A stretch of DNA of 64,000 nt from Micromonospora sp. PLK6-60 (GTDB lineage: Bacteria > Actinomycetota > Actinomycetes > Mycobacteriales > Micromonosporaceae): assembly GCF_019890675.1 (NCBI RefSeq), contig NZ_JAIOAA010000019.1, forward strand, positions 37,415 to 101,414, in the 5' to 3' direction. Within the stretch, counting starts at the first letter, position 1. Every line of letters begins with the position of its first letter. This document shows, piece after piece, positions 1 through 7,315 of this stretch. The notes under the pieces were generated by a model. The model was not told the DNA's origin and made no database searches. It was given only the letters and a program-made list of their open reading frames with translations. The translations under genes were made by a program, and so were the position numbers.

Positions 1-568
1 CGACCCGTTCCCGAGGCCCACCACGGGACGCCGTCGCGGCGACCGCGGAGGCCTTCACGGCCCGGTGCGGAGCGAGAACCATGATCATGTTTCGGCCGTC
101 CTGCTTCGGCGCGGCCTCGACGTATCCCAGGTCCGTGATCTCGGACTCGAGCCGGCGCAGGAGCCGGTAACCCAGCTCCGGGCGGCTCTGCTCGCGACCG
201 CGGAACATGATCGTCACCTTGACCTTGTCGCCGGCCTTGAGGAACCGCACCACGTGACCCTTCTTGGTCTCGTAGTCGTGCGGGTCGATCTTCGGCCGGA
301 GCTTCATCTCCTTGATGACGGTCTGCTGCTGGTTACGCCGCGCTTCGCGCGCCTTGAGTGCGCTCTCGTACTTGAACTTGCCGAAGTCCATGAGCTTGCA
401 CACCGGCGGGCGCGCCATCGGCGCAACCTCGACCAGGTCCAGGTCGACGTCCGCGGCCAGCTGCAGGGCGCGCTCCAGCGGGACGATGCCCACCTGCTCA
501 CCCTCAGGACCGACCAGTCGGACCTCACGTGCCCGGATCTGCTCGTTCACGCGTGGTTCGACGCTGAT
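1..568 (-). CDS. infC: Translation initiation factor IF-3, 3' end cut by window
   Basis: Binds the 30S subunit, prevents premature 50S joining and proofreads initiator tRNA. The frame reads ISVEPRVNEQIRAREVRLVG at the N-terminus, then VCKLMDFGKFKYE near residue 70 and RNMIMVLAPH near residue 170, all IF-3 family signatures. About 189 residues are visible and the C-terminus runs off the window start. No ATG, GTG or TTG lies in frame near the conserved N-terminus. The best start is an ATC at 568-566, preceded by a strong GAGGAGG at 579-573. A rare AUU/AUC start is established for infC in other bacteria, where IF-3 discriminates against it and so limits its own synthesis. The identification is firm; the start is inferred. 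Confidence 0.95.
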   Translation of the reverse strand, partial: MSVEPRVNEQIRAREVRLVGPEGEQVGIVPLERALQLAADVDLDLVEVAPMARPPVCKLMDFGKFKYESALKAREARRNQQQTVIKEMKLRPKIDPHDYETKKGHVVRFLKAGDKVKVTIMFRGREQSRPELGYRLLRRLESEITDLGYVEAAPKQDGRNMIMVLAPHRAVKASAVAATASRGGPRERV

Positions 569-572
569 GGGG

Positions 573-579
573 CCTCCTC
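573..579 (-). promoter_or_regulatory. Strong Shine-Dalgarno that decides the infC AUC start
   Basis: GAGGAGG lies four bases before ATC in the IF-3 frame. No ATG, GTG or TTG competes within the conserved N-terminus, so this ribosome binding site is the main evidence for the non-canonical start. Confidence 0.65.
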
Positions 580-644
580 GAGTCGAGTCTCCTGCGGTGC
601 CGACCCCGTGGGCTCCCGGGTGGGAGCGACCCGGAAAGCAGTAA

Positions 645-861
645 GGCCCCGGCGCATGCCAGGGCCCACTCGACCGGTCGGCACGACCTCATGGTCGCGC
701 ATCCGGGACCGGGATGTCCCCGGAACCGGTGACCGGACCCGGCCGCCGTGCGGCGACTCGGGTGGGAGCAGGCGCTCCACTTCAACGACCGCCCGCTCGT
801 GAAACACGGGGGCAGTCTGGTCGACTCCGTAAGACTACACCCCCGGCGACCTGGGTCCCAA
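645..861 (-). promoter_or_regulatory. Putative infC leader: candidate promoter and hairpin
   Basis: The 339-bp gap before infC holds no convincing gene. On the minus strand a TTGGGA (861-856) and TAGTCT (837-832), 18 bp apart, make a plausible vegetative promoter. Transcription from there gives a leader of roughly 255 nt. A stem-loop at 666-645 pairs GGGCC with GGCCC around an inner GGC-GCAT-GCC. It could be an attenuator or protein-binding site, but no U-run follows. Nothing else recognisable is seen. Confidence 0.3.
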
Positions 862-907
862 ACCGGGGCAGCCCACCCGCCGGCAGTCAGCCGACCGGTG
901 GGACCGG

Positions 908-1393
908 TCAGTGGCCGGGTTCGGGGGTGGCGGCGGTCTCGGCGGGCACGCCGAGGTGGGCCTGGTGCAGCCGGCGCAGCGCCCGGACCCCCTCGACGGC
1001 GAGCTCCTTGTCCGCCGCCTGGAGGGCGACCATCGGCAGCAGGTCGTCGTCGTGCAGTTCGAGGCTGGCCCACGGGGCGCCCCGGTCGAACCGGACACCC
1101 CGGACGACCTCCCAGGGCAGCTCGTAGGAGCCGATGATGTTGCGCACCCGGACACCACGGGCGTCCGCCACCACCCGGGGGCGGGTGAACAGCAGGATGC
1201 CGAGCGCGCCGAGCACGCCCAGGCCGATCATCGCGAACTGGTCGCCGCGCTGGAAGGTGCCGAAGCCGCTGCCGGTCGGGCCGGTCAGCGAGGTGGCCAC
1301 CAGGCTGAAGACCACCAGCAGGGCGATCGCCCCCGCCCAGCAGACCACCCGGATCCGGCGGGGCCGCAGGCTGACCCGGTCGTCGTCACTCAC
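908..1393 (-). CDS. PH-like domain membrane protein
   Basis: 161 residues. Two hydrophobic segments near residues 17-37 and 54-68 are followed by a soluble part containing the pattern RGVRVRNIIGSYELPWEVV. That resembles the bacterial PH-like (bPH) domains of small actinobacterial membrane proteins of unknown function. The GTG start overlaps the stop of the upstream transporter gene (GTGA), so the two are translationally coupled. It is the last gene of the hisE-hisG operon; a small inverted repeat, GACCGGT-GGG-ACCGGTC, lies at its 3' end. No enzymatic residues are recognised. Confidence 0.75.
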   Translation of the reverse strand: MSDDDRVSLRPRRIRVVCWAGAIALLVVFSLVATSLTGPTGSGFGTFQRGDQFAMIGLGVLGALGILLFTRPRVVADARGVRVRNIIGSYELPWEVVRGVRFDRGAPWASLELHDDDLLPMVALQAADKELAVEGVRALRRLHQAHLGVPAETAATPEPGH

Positions 1394-2358
1394 CCCACCA
1401 GTCTGCCATCCGGCTCCCGGCCGGGTTCAGCGGACACCCGGGGCGCCGGCCGGCGCGGCCGGACGCCGGCCACCAGCACGGCCAGCAGGGTCAGCACCGC
1501 GCCCGCCAGCACCGGCAGCCGCAACCCGGCGCCGCCGGGCAGCAGCAGGTCGAGCAGGAGCGCCCCGGCGAGCTGACCGGCGACCAGGGCCAATCCGGCG
1601 CGCAGCACGCCCATCGCGCGGACCCCGACCACCAGCGCCGCCACGATCCCCACCCCGAGCAGGCCGCCGAGGTAGAGGTACCAGACGGGCGGCCAGTCCG
1701 GTGCGGGGCCGGCCAGGACGCCGGCGGCCACCGCCGCCAGCAGCACGACCGGGGTGCTGGTGGCGAAGTTGACCGCCACCGAGGCCGAGGCCGTACCGGC
1801 CGCCGAGAGCCGCCCGTTCAACGCCGACTGCACCGCCACCGCCACGCCGCCGCCCACCGCCAGCAGCACCAGCCCGACCGCCAGGTCGCCGAGGGGCCGG
1901 CCCAGCTGGGCCAGCGCCACCGCGGCCACCCCGAGCAGCGCCCCGCCCACCCGGGGCAGGGTCAGCCGGAGCCGCCCCACCGGGGCCAGCCCGGCCCGGT
2001 CCACCGCCAGGCCGCCCAGGCTGCCGCCGGCCACCTGGGCGATGGTGAACACCGCCACCCCGAGCACCGGCACGACGTACGTGCCCACCACCACGATCGC
2101 CGCGCCGCCCAGCCCGCCCAGGTACGTCCACCAGGGCAGCCGGGCCCGGCGCAGCGCGGCCAGCCCGGCCCGCATCGACGGCAGGGCGACCAGCCCGAAC
2201 AGGATCAGCAGCGAGCCACCGAGATTGTTCGCCACCGCCCCCAGCACCGGGTTGCCGGCCCGCTCGCCCAACTCGGCGTTGACCACGCCCTGGGCAGCCG
2301 CGGCCACCCCGCCGAGGACGACCAGGACGAGCGCGACCGCCGGCGGCAGGGGCCTCAC
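1390..2358 (-). CDS. DMT-superfamily transporter (DUF606/YdcZ type)
   Basis: 322 residues with about ten hydrophobic helices arranged as two similar halves. Each half carries a motif of the AAAQGVVNAELGERAGNPV / AVQSALNGRLSAAGTASASV type, typical of the duplicated DUF606 family of drug/metabolite transporters. The substrate is unknown. The GTG start overlaps the hisG stop and the 3' end overlaps the next start, so it is co-translated with hisG. The C-terminal tail is charged and probably cytoplasmic. Nothing in the sequence links it directly to histidine. Confidence 0.8.
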   Translation of the reverse strand: MRPLPPAVALVLVVLGGVAAAAQGVVNAELGERAGNPVLGAVANNLGGSLLILFGLVALPSMRAGLAALRRARLPWWTYLGGLGGAAIVVVGTYVVPVLGVAVFTIAQVAGGSLGGLAVDRAGLAPVGRLRLTLPRVGGALLGVAAVALAQLGRPLGDLAVGLVLLAVGGGVAVAVQSALNGRLSAAGTASASVAVNFATSTPVVLLAAVAAGVLAGPAPDWPPVWYLYLGGLLGVGIVAALVVGVRAMGVLRAGLALVAGQLAGALLLDLLLPGGAGLRLPVLAGAVLTLLAVLVAGVRPRRPAPRVSAEPGREPDGRLVG

Positions 2359-3200
2359 AGCCGGCAGGCGTGGATGTTGGTGACCAGGATGGCCCGCGCG
2401 CCCAACTCGTACAGCTCGTCCATGATCCGGTGCACGTCGTCGCGGAGCACCATCGCCTGCACCGCGACCCAGCCCTCCCGGTGCAGCGGGGAGACCGTCG
2501 GCGACTCGATGCCCGGGGTCAGCGAGCTGGCCCGATCCAGCAGCCCGGCGGGCACGTCGTAGGCGAGCATCACGTACCGGCGGGCCACCAGCACCCCCTG
2601 GAGGCGGCGCAGCAGCTGGTCGGCCTGGGCGCAGCCGGGTGCGCTGGCCCGGCGGACCAGCACCGCCGAGGAGCGCAGCAGCGGCTCGCCGAAGACGACC
2701 AGGCCGGCCTGGCGCAGCGTGGCGCCGGTCTCCACCACGTCGGCGACCACGTCGGCGACGCCGAGCCGGATGGCGTTCTCCACCGCCCCGTCCAGGCGGA
2801 TCACGTCGGCCTTCACGCCCAGCTCGGCGAGGTACCGCTCGACCAGCCCGGGGTACGCGGTGGCGATCCGGTGCCCGCCCAGCTCCCGTACGTCGTCCAC
2901 GTCGTCGGGGCGGGCGGCGAAGCGGAAGGTGGCCCGGCCGAAGGCCAGGTCGATGACCTCCTCGGCCGGCGCGCCCGAGTCGATCAGCAGGTCCCGGCCG
3001 GTGATGCCGACGTCCAGGTCGCCGGAGCCGACGTAGGTGGCGATGTCCTTGGGCCGCAGGTAGAAGAACTCGATGTCGTTGTCCTCGTCCCGGCGGACCA
3101 GGTCCTTCGGGTCGGTGCGCTGGCGGTAGCCCGCCTCGCGCAGCATCTGGGCGGCCTTCTCGGCCAGGGCGCCCTTGTTCGGTACGGCGACGCGCAGCAT
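2355..3200 (-). CDS. hisG: ATP phosphoribosyltransferase
   Basis: Catalyses the first step of histidine synthesis, ATP + PRPP to phosphoribosyl-ATP. 281 residues, the long form with a C-terminal regulatory domain that normally binds histidine. It starts MLRVAVPNKGALAEKAAQML; later IEFFYLRPKDIATYVGSGDL and VADVVETGATLRQAGL fit the PRPP-binding core. I chose the ATG at 3200 because GAAGGAG lies nine bases upstream. A GTG at 3245 directly after the hisE stop would add 15 residues with no family resemblance. hisE lies just upstream, so the first two pathway steps are co-expressed. Confidence 0.97.
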   Translation of the reverse strand: MLRVAVPNKGALAEKAAQMLREAGYRQRTDPKDLVRRDEDNDIEFFYLRPKDIATYVGSGDLDVGITGRDLLIDSGAPAEEVIDLAFGRATFRFAARPDDVDDVRELGGHRIATAYPGLVERYLAELGVKADVIRLDGAVENAIRLGVADVVADVVETGATLRQAGLVVFGEPLLRSSAVLVRRASAPGCAQADQLLRRLQGVLVARRYVMLAYDVPAGLLDRASSLTPGIESPTVSPLHREGWVAVQAMVLRDDVHRIMDELYELGARAILVTNIHACRL

Positions 3201-3245
3201 GACGGAGTGCTCCTTCGATCGAATGTGATCAACGAATGGGGGCAC

Positions 3246-3509
3246 TCAGAGATGTCGGTAGACGTCCTTGAGCTCGAGACCGCTGGCCAGCATCAGCACC
3301 TGGACCTGGTAGAGCAGCTGGGAGATCTCCTCGGCGGTACGCTCCGGCCCCTCGTGCTCGGCCGCCATCCACGACTCGGCCGCCTCCTCGACGACCTTCT
3401 TGCCGACGAAGTGCACCCCCTTCTCCAGGGCGGCGACCGTGCCCGAGCCGGGTGTGCCGGCGGCGGCCTTGGCCTGCAGCTCGGCGAACAACTCCTCGAA
3501 CGTCTTCAC
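3246..3509 (-). CDS. hisE: Phosphoribosyl-ATP pyrophosphatase
   Basis: Second step of histidine synthesis, hydrolysing phosphoribosyl-ATP to phosphoribosyl-AMP. 87 residues, normal for stand-alone actinobacterial HisE. The MazG-like helical signature VVEEAAESWMAAEHEGPE followed by TAEEISQLLYQ provides the metal-binding acidic residues. It is the first gene of a minus-strand operon (hisE-hisG-transporter-PH protein) and is divergent from the ABC transporter at 3641. The rest of the his pathway is not in the window. Confidence 0.96.
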   Translation of the reverse strand: MKTFEELFAELQAKAAAGTPGSGTVAALEKGVHFVGKKVVEEAAESWMAAEHEGPERTAEEISQLLYQVQVLMLASGLELKDVYRHL

Positions 3510-3603
3510 GGGAGACGATTCTTCCAGCCGGCCCCGGCGCCGCCGCGCCCGGCCCGGCGGCGGCGCCCCGGCCAGATTTCCCTACCTAACAGGTGGGACA
3601 GGG

Positions 3604-3633
3604 TCGAGATGCGGGCCCCTCGCGACCTACCCT
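3604..3633 (+). promoter_or_regulatory. Promoter of the ABC transporter, likely leaderless
   Basis: TCGAGA (3604-3609) and TACCCT (3628-3633) are 18 bp apart. The -10 box ends seven bases before the ATG at 3641. This TANNNT-to-start distance is the usual signature of leaderless transcripts in actinobacteria, and no Shine-Dalgarno is present before the ATG. Confidence 0.55.
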
Positions 3634-3640
3634 GTCGGCC

Positions 3641-4510
3641 ATGCTTCGCCGCTCACGCATCGCCGCGCTCGCCGCCGCCACCGCCGTCCTCGTCGCGGCG
3701 GCCGGCTGCGCCCCCGAGCCGGACGAGACGCCCACGGCCACCGGCACCAGCGCCGGGGCCGCCTGCGCCAAGGAGAGCCTGCGGACCCGCACCCCGGGGA
3801 AGTTGACCATCGCCACCGACGAGCCGGCGTACGAGCCGTGGTTCAAGGACAACAAGCCCGACAGCGGCGAGGGCTTCGAGGCCGCCGTCGCCTACGCGGT
3901 GGCGGAGAAACTGGGGTACGCCCGCCAGGACGTCACCTGGACCCGGGTCAAGTTCGACTCCGCCATCGCCCCCGGTCCGAAGACCTTCGACTTCGACATC
4001 AACCAGTTCTCCATCACCGAGGAACGCAAGCGGGCGGTCGACTTCTCCGCGCCCTACTACCTGGTGCGGCAGACCGTGATCGCGCTCAAGTCCTCGAAGA
4101 TCGCCGGGAAGAAGTCGCTTGCCGAACTGAAGGACGCCAAGCTCGGCGCCCAGGTCGGCACGACCAGCTACCAGGCGATCACCGACGTGATCAAGCCGGC
4201 CGTCCCGCCGCAGGTCTACAACAGCAACGACGACGCCAAGAAGGCGCTGCAGAACGGCCAGCTCGACGGGCTGGTGGTGGACCTGCCCACCGCCTTCTAC
4301 ATCACCGGCGCCGAGATCACCGACGCCACCATCGTGGGCCAGGTGCCGCAGGTCGGCGCGCCCGAGGCGTTCGGGCTGCTGCTGGACAAGAACTCCCCGC
4401 TCACCGGCTGCGTCAGCGACGCCGTCGGCGACCTGGCCGACGCCGGCACGCTCAAGGAGCTGGAGCAGACCTGGCTCGCCGAGGCCGCCGGAGCGACCGA
4501 GCTCACGTGA
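3641..4510 (+). CDS. Amino-acid-type ABC transporter substrate-binding lipoprotein
   Basis: Extracytoplasmic solute receptor for the permease and ATPase that follow. 289 residues. The N-terminus MLRRSRIAALAAATAVLV ends in a lipobox with Cys23, so it should be lipid-anchored. The rest fits the SBP family 3 fold for polar amino acids: KLTIATDEPAYEPWF, then FDFDINQFSITEERKRAVDF and AQVGTTSYQAITD. The ligand cannot be named from sequence. The ATG at 3641 starts the signal peptide directly and has a -10 box at leaderless distance; an in-frame GTG at 3593 would put 16 extra residues before it. Its stop overlaps the permease start. Confidence 0.9.
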   Translation: MLRRSRIAALAAATAVLVAAAGCAPEPDETPTATGTSAGAACAKESLRTRTPGKLTIATDEPAYEPWFKDNKPDSGEGFEAAVAYAVAEKLGYARQDVTWTRVKFDSAIAPGPKTFDFDINQFSITEERKRAVDFSAPYYLVRQTVIALKSSKIAGKKSLAELKDAKLGAQVGTTSYQAITDVIKPAVPPQVYNSNDDAKKALQNGQLDGLVVDLPTAFYITGAEITDATIVGQVPQVGAPEAFGLLLDKNSPLTGCVSDAVGDLADAGTLKELEQTWLAEAAGATELT

Positions 4511-5352
4511 GCCTGCTGCACCACACCCCGTCGACGGCGCAGCGGCGGCGGGCCGCGTACCGCCGCCGCCAGACGATCCGCAGCGTGCTGGTCGCCGCCG
4601 CCTCCACGGCGGTGCTCGGCACGCTGCTGGTCCTCGCCGTCACCGGCGCGCCCGGCTGGGACCGGGTCCGCGAATCGTTCCTGGACCCGGCGATCGCCCG
4701 GGACGCCCTGCCCACGGTGCTGACCGGGCTGTGGCTCAACGTACGGCTGCTGGTCTGCTGCGCCGCGGGCGCGCTGCTGCTCGGGCTGGTGATCGCGCTG
4801 CTGCGGACCCTGCGCGGCCCGGTCTTCTTCCCGGTCCGGGCGCTCGCCGCCGGCTACACGTACACCTTTCGCGGGCTGCCGCTGATCATCGTGCTGTACC
4901 TGCTCACCCTCGGCGTGCCCGGGCTGCGACTACAGGGGATGCCGCCGGTGCTGGTGCTCGGCGGGCTGGCCCTGGTGCTCACCTACGGCGGCTACCTGGC
5001 CGAGGTGTTCCGGGCCGGCATCGAGTCGGTCCACCCGAGCCAGCTCGCCGCCGCCCGCTCGCTGGGGCTGACCTACCGGCAGACCATGCGGCACGTGGTG
5101 CTGCCGCAGGCCGTCCGGCGGGTCGCGCCACCCCTGCTCAACGACGTGGTGGCGCTGCAGAAGGACGTCGGGCTGGTCTCCCTGGCCGGTCCGATCGACG
5201 CGGTGCGGGCCGCCCAGATCGCCACCGCCCAGACGTTCAACTACACCCCGTACATCGTGGCCGGGGTGCTGTTCGTGCTGCTCGCCATCCCGCTGATCGC
5301 GGTCACCGACTGGGTGACGCTGCGCTCGGCCCGACGCCAGTCCGGGGGTTGA
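4507..5352 (+). CDS. Amino-acid-type ABC transporter permease
   Basis: 281 residues starting at a GTG that overlaps the receptor gene stop (GTGA). It has an N-terminal membrane anchor near residues 26-46 and four or five further helices. The cytoplasmic EAA-type loop AEVFRAGIESVHPSQLAAAR, followed by SLGLTYRQTMRHVVLPQA, is typical of polar amino-acid (His/Glu/Gln family) permeases and contacts the ATPase. Only one permease gene is present, so the channel is probably a homodimer. The gene ends one base before the ATPase start. Confidence 0.92.
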   Translation: MSLLHHTPSTAQRRRAAYRRRQTIRSVLVAAASTAVLGTLLVLAVTGAPGWDRVRESFLDPAIARDALPTVLTGLWLNVRLLVCCAAGALLLGLVIALLRTLRGPVFFPVRALAAGYTYTFRGLPLIIVLYLLTLGVPGLRLQGMPPVLVLGGLALVLTYGGYLAEVFRAGIESVHPSQLAAARSLGLTYRQTMRHVVLPQAVRRVAPPLLNDVVALQKDVGLVSLAGPIDAVRAAQIATAQTFNYTPYIVAGVLFVLLAIPLIAVTDWVTLRSARRQSGG

Positions 5353-5353
5353 G

Positions 5354-6097
5354 ATGCCGGTGCTGACCTGCCGGGGGCTGCGCAAGGAGTTCGGCGACCA
5401 CGTGGTGCTCGACGGGCTCGACCTGACCGTCGACGAGCACCGGGTGGTGGCGTTGATCGGGGCGTCCGGCTCGGGGAAGTCCACCCTGCTGCGCTGCGTC
5501 AACCTGCTGGAGGAGCTGGACGACGGGATCATCGAGCTGGACGGCGAGGAGATCTCCGACCCGCGGGTGGACGCCGACGTGGTCCGCCGCCGGATCGGGA
5601 TGGTCTTCCAGTCGTACAACCTCTTCCCGCACCTGACCGTGCTGGACAACATCACCCTCGCCCCGCGCCGGGTGCACGGGCGGGCCCGGGCCGACGCCGA
5701 GGCCCACGCCCGGGAGCTGCTCGACCGCGTCGGGCTCGGAGACAAGGTGGCCGCCTACCCGGACCGGCTCTCCGGCGGGCAGCAGCAGCGGGTGGCGATC
5801 GTCCGGGCGCTGGCCAACTCGCCCCGCCTGATGCTGCTGGACGAGGTCACCTCCGCGCTCGACCCGGAGCTGGTCGGCGAGGTACTGGCCCTGATCCGCG
5901 ACCTCAAGGCGGACGGAATGACCATGGTGCTGGCCACCCACGAGATGGGCTTCGCCCGTGAGGTCGCCGATCAGGTCTGCTTCCTCGACGGTGGCCGGGT
6001 CATCGAGGCCGGGCCGCCCGCGCAGGTGCTGGGCGAGCCGACCCAGCCCCGCACCCGGCAGTTCCTGCGCCGGATCATCGAGGCCGGCCGGCTCTGA
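5354..6097 (+). CDS. Amino-acid-type ABC transporter ATP-binding protein
   Basis: 247-residue cytoplasmic ATPase energising the uptake system. Walker A GASGSGKST (residues 36-44), Q-loop VFQSYNLFPHLTVLDN, signature LSGGQQQR (139-146), Walker B LMLLDEVTSALD and the switch histidine in LATHEMGFAREV are all intact. The order receptor-permease-ATPase forms a complete importer on the plus strand between two minus-strand operons. It ends in a 714-bp repeat-rich gap and converges on ribH. Confidence 0.96.
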   Translation: MPVLTCRGLRKEFGDHVVLDGLDLTVDEHRVVALIGASGSGKSTLLRCVNLLEELDDGIIELDGEEISDPRVDADVVRRRIGMVFQSYNLFPHLTVLDNITLAPRRVHGRARADAEAHARELLDRVGLGDKVAAYPDRLSGGQQQRVAIVRALANSPRLMLLDEVTSALDPELVGEVLALIRDLKADGMTMVLATHEMGFAREVADQVCFLDGGRVIEAGPPAQVLGEPTQPRTRQFLRRIIEAGRL

Positions 6098-6198
6098 CCG
6101 CCCCGGTCACCGGGACGGGCCGACCCTCGCCGGTCCGCTCGCCGTGCGCGGTGCGCGGTGCGCGCTGGGCGTGGGCGGTGCGCGGCCGTGGCCCGACT

Positions 6199-6321
6199 CG
6201 CGGCGTGTCGCGGTGTCCGGCGGGCGGGATGGCCCCATGCGCGGCGTGTCGCGGTGTCCGGCGGCCGGATTGGCCCCATGCGCGGCGTGTCGCGGTGCGC
6301 GGCGGTGAGGTGGGCCGCGTG
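6199..6321. repeat. 41-bp tandem repeat, three copies
   Basis: Three consecutive 41-bp units begin at 6199, 6240 and 6281, each opening with CGCGGCGTGTCGCGGTG. The first two end in GGCCCCATG; the third has diverged. A GCGCGGTGCGCGCTGGGCG-like low-complexity stretch precedes them. The block lies in the non-coding gap 6098-6811 between convergent genes. The open frames through it have no recognisable protein similarity. Confidence 0.85.
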
Positions 6322-6405
6322 TGCGGCGGGGCGGTCCCGGTCTGGCGGCACGTCGGGAGGGCGTCCGCCCATTGCCCGGGGCGGCCGGCTACACCCTCCC
6401 CGCTA

Positions 6406-6498
6406 CCTACCAACTTGATGACGCGAACGAATCATCGAGGCCGCGATATCCGGGAAAACGTGCCCCGGTTGATTCGTTTACGACATCAAGTTCGTAGG
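6406..6498. repeat. 93-bp palindromic element with 29-bp inverted arms
   Basis: The left arm (6406-6434) begins CCTACCAACTTGATG. The right arm (6470-6498), read on the minus strand, begins CCTACGAACTTGATG. The arms match at 25 of 29 positions. Between them a smaller hairpin pairs CCGGG with CCCGG around AAAACGTG. AT-rich patches here contrast with the surrounding DNA. It could be a REP/MITE-like dispersed element or a structured terminator between the convergent ABC transporter and riboflavin operons. No other copy was seen in the window. Confidence 0.75.
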
Positions 6499-6587
6499 CC
6501 ACGCGCCGACCCATCCGAGAGGGGTACGGCGCGGAGCCCAGGCGCACACCGCAGCGCAGCGCGGAGCCCAAGCCGCGCACCGCGCCA

Positions 6588-6725
6588 CAGCACCCTGGCG
6601 CCCAGCGCGGCACGAACGGCACCCGGACGGACAGCACCCCGGCGCCCAGCACGGCACGGAACGACACCCGGACGGCACAGCACCCAGGCACCCGCCGCGG
6701 CACGGAACGACGCCAGGCGGCCAGC
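6588..6725. repeat. About 45-bp imperfect tandem repeat, three copies
   Basis: Units starting CAGCACCCTGGCGCCCAGC (6588), CAGCACCCCGGCGCCCAGC and CAGCACCCAGGCACCCGCC repeat with lengths of 44-46 bp and also share CGGCACGGAACGAC. It lies on the ribH side of the palindrome, so that element is flanked by two different minisatellites. No gene is supported here. Confidence 0.75.
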
Positions 6726-6777
6726 GCCCCGGCGGCACCGCGCCCTGGTGGCACGGCAACCCCAGCCAGCAGGAGGC

Positions 6778-6804
6778 GGACCGGAGCCGGGCCGGCTCCG
6801 GTCC
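6778..6804 (-). terminator. Hairpin terminator of the riboflavin operon
   Basis: A perfect 11-bp stem, GGACCGGAGCC / GGCTCCGGTCC, with a five-base loop lies seven bases past the ribH stop. There is no clear U-tract, as is common for actinobacterial terminators. Confidence 0.6.
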
Positions 6805-6811
6805 GAGCAGG

Positions 6812-7312
6812 TCAGCCGCCGAAGCCGACCCGCTGGGCGTTGGCGGCGGCCACCCCACGGATGGCCAGGGCGGCGTCCAGCGCCGCCACGGTGGCCGCCC
6901 AGCCCTTGTCCTCGGCCGAGCCCGGCAGCCCGGCCCGGTCCCGGGCCTGCTCGAGGGTGTCGACGGTGAGCACCCCGTGCGCCACCGGCTTCCCCTCGTC
7001 CAGCGCCACCCGGGTCAGCCCGTCGGTGACCGACTGGCAGACGTAGTCGAAGTGGGCGGTGGCGCCGCGCACCACCACGCCGAGGGCGACCACCACGTCA
7101 CAGCGGCGGGCCAGCGCCTGGGCCACCACCGGCAGCTCCACCGACCCGGCCACCCGGGCCACCACCGCCCGGGCGCCGCACGCCTGCGCCGCCGCGACCG
7201 CCCGGTCCAGCATGTGGTCGGTCAGCTCACCGTGCCAACGGGCCGCGACCACGCCGACCGTCATGCCGGCGGCGTCCACCGCGTCCGTTCCGGGCTCGCC
7301 GAATCCCGCCAT
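6812..7312 (-). CDS. ribH: 6,7-dimethyl-8-ribityllumazine synthase
   Basis: Condenses 5-amino-6-ribitylaminouracil with 3,4-dihydroxy-2-butanone 4-phosphate, the penultimate riboflavin step. 166 residues. Family features are VGVVAARWHGELTDHMLDRA near the N-terminus, VAGSVELPVVAQAL, and VALGVVVRGATAHFDYVCQ with the catalytic histidine. It is the last gene of the riboflavin operon, three bases after the ribBA stop, and is followed by a terminator hairpin. Confidence 0.97.
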   Translation of the reverse strand: MAGFGEPGTDAVDAAGMTVGVVAARWHGELTDHMLDRAVAAAQACGARAVVARVAGSVELPVVAQALARRCDVVVALGVVVRGATAHFDYVCQSVTDGLTRVALDEGKPVAHGVLTVDTLEQARDRAGLPGSAEDKGWAATVAALDAALAIRGVAAANAQRVGFGG

Positions 7313-7315
7313 CTC

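Noticed and set aside
6199..6725. CRISPR array
   Set aside because: Repeat units are contiguous, without unique spacers of constant length, and no cas gene is present. The same applies to the arrays at 28253 and 39007.
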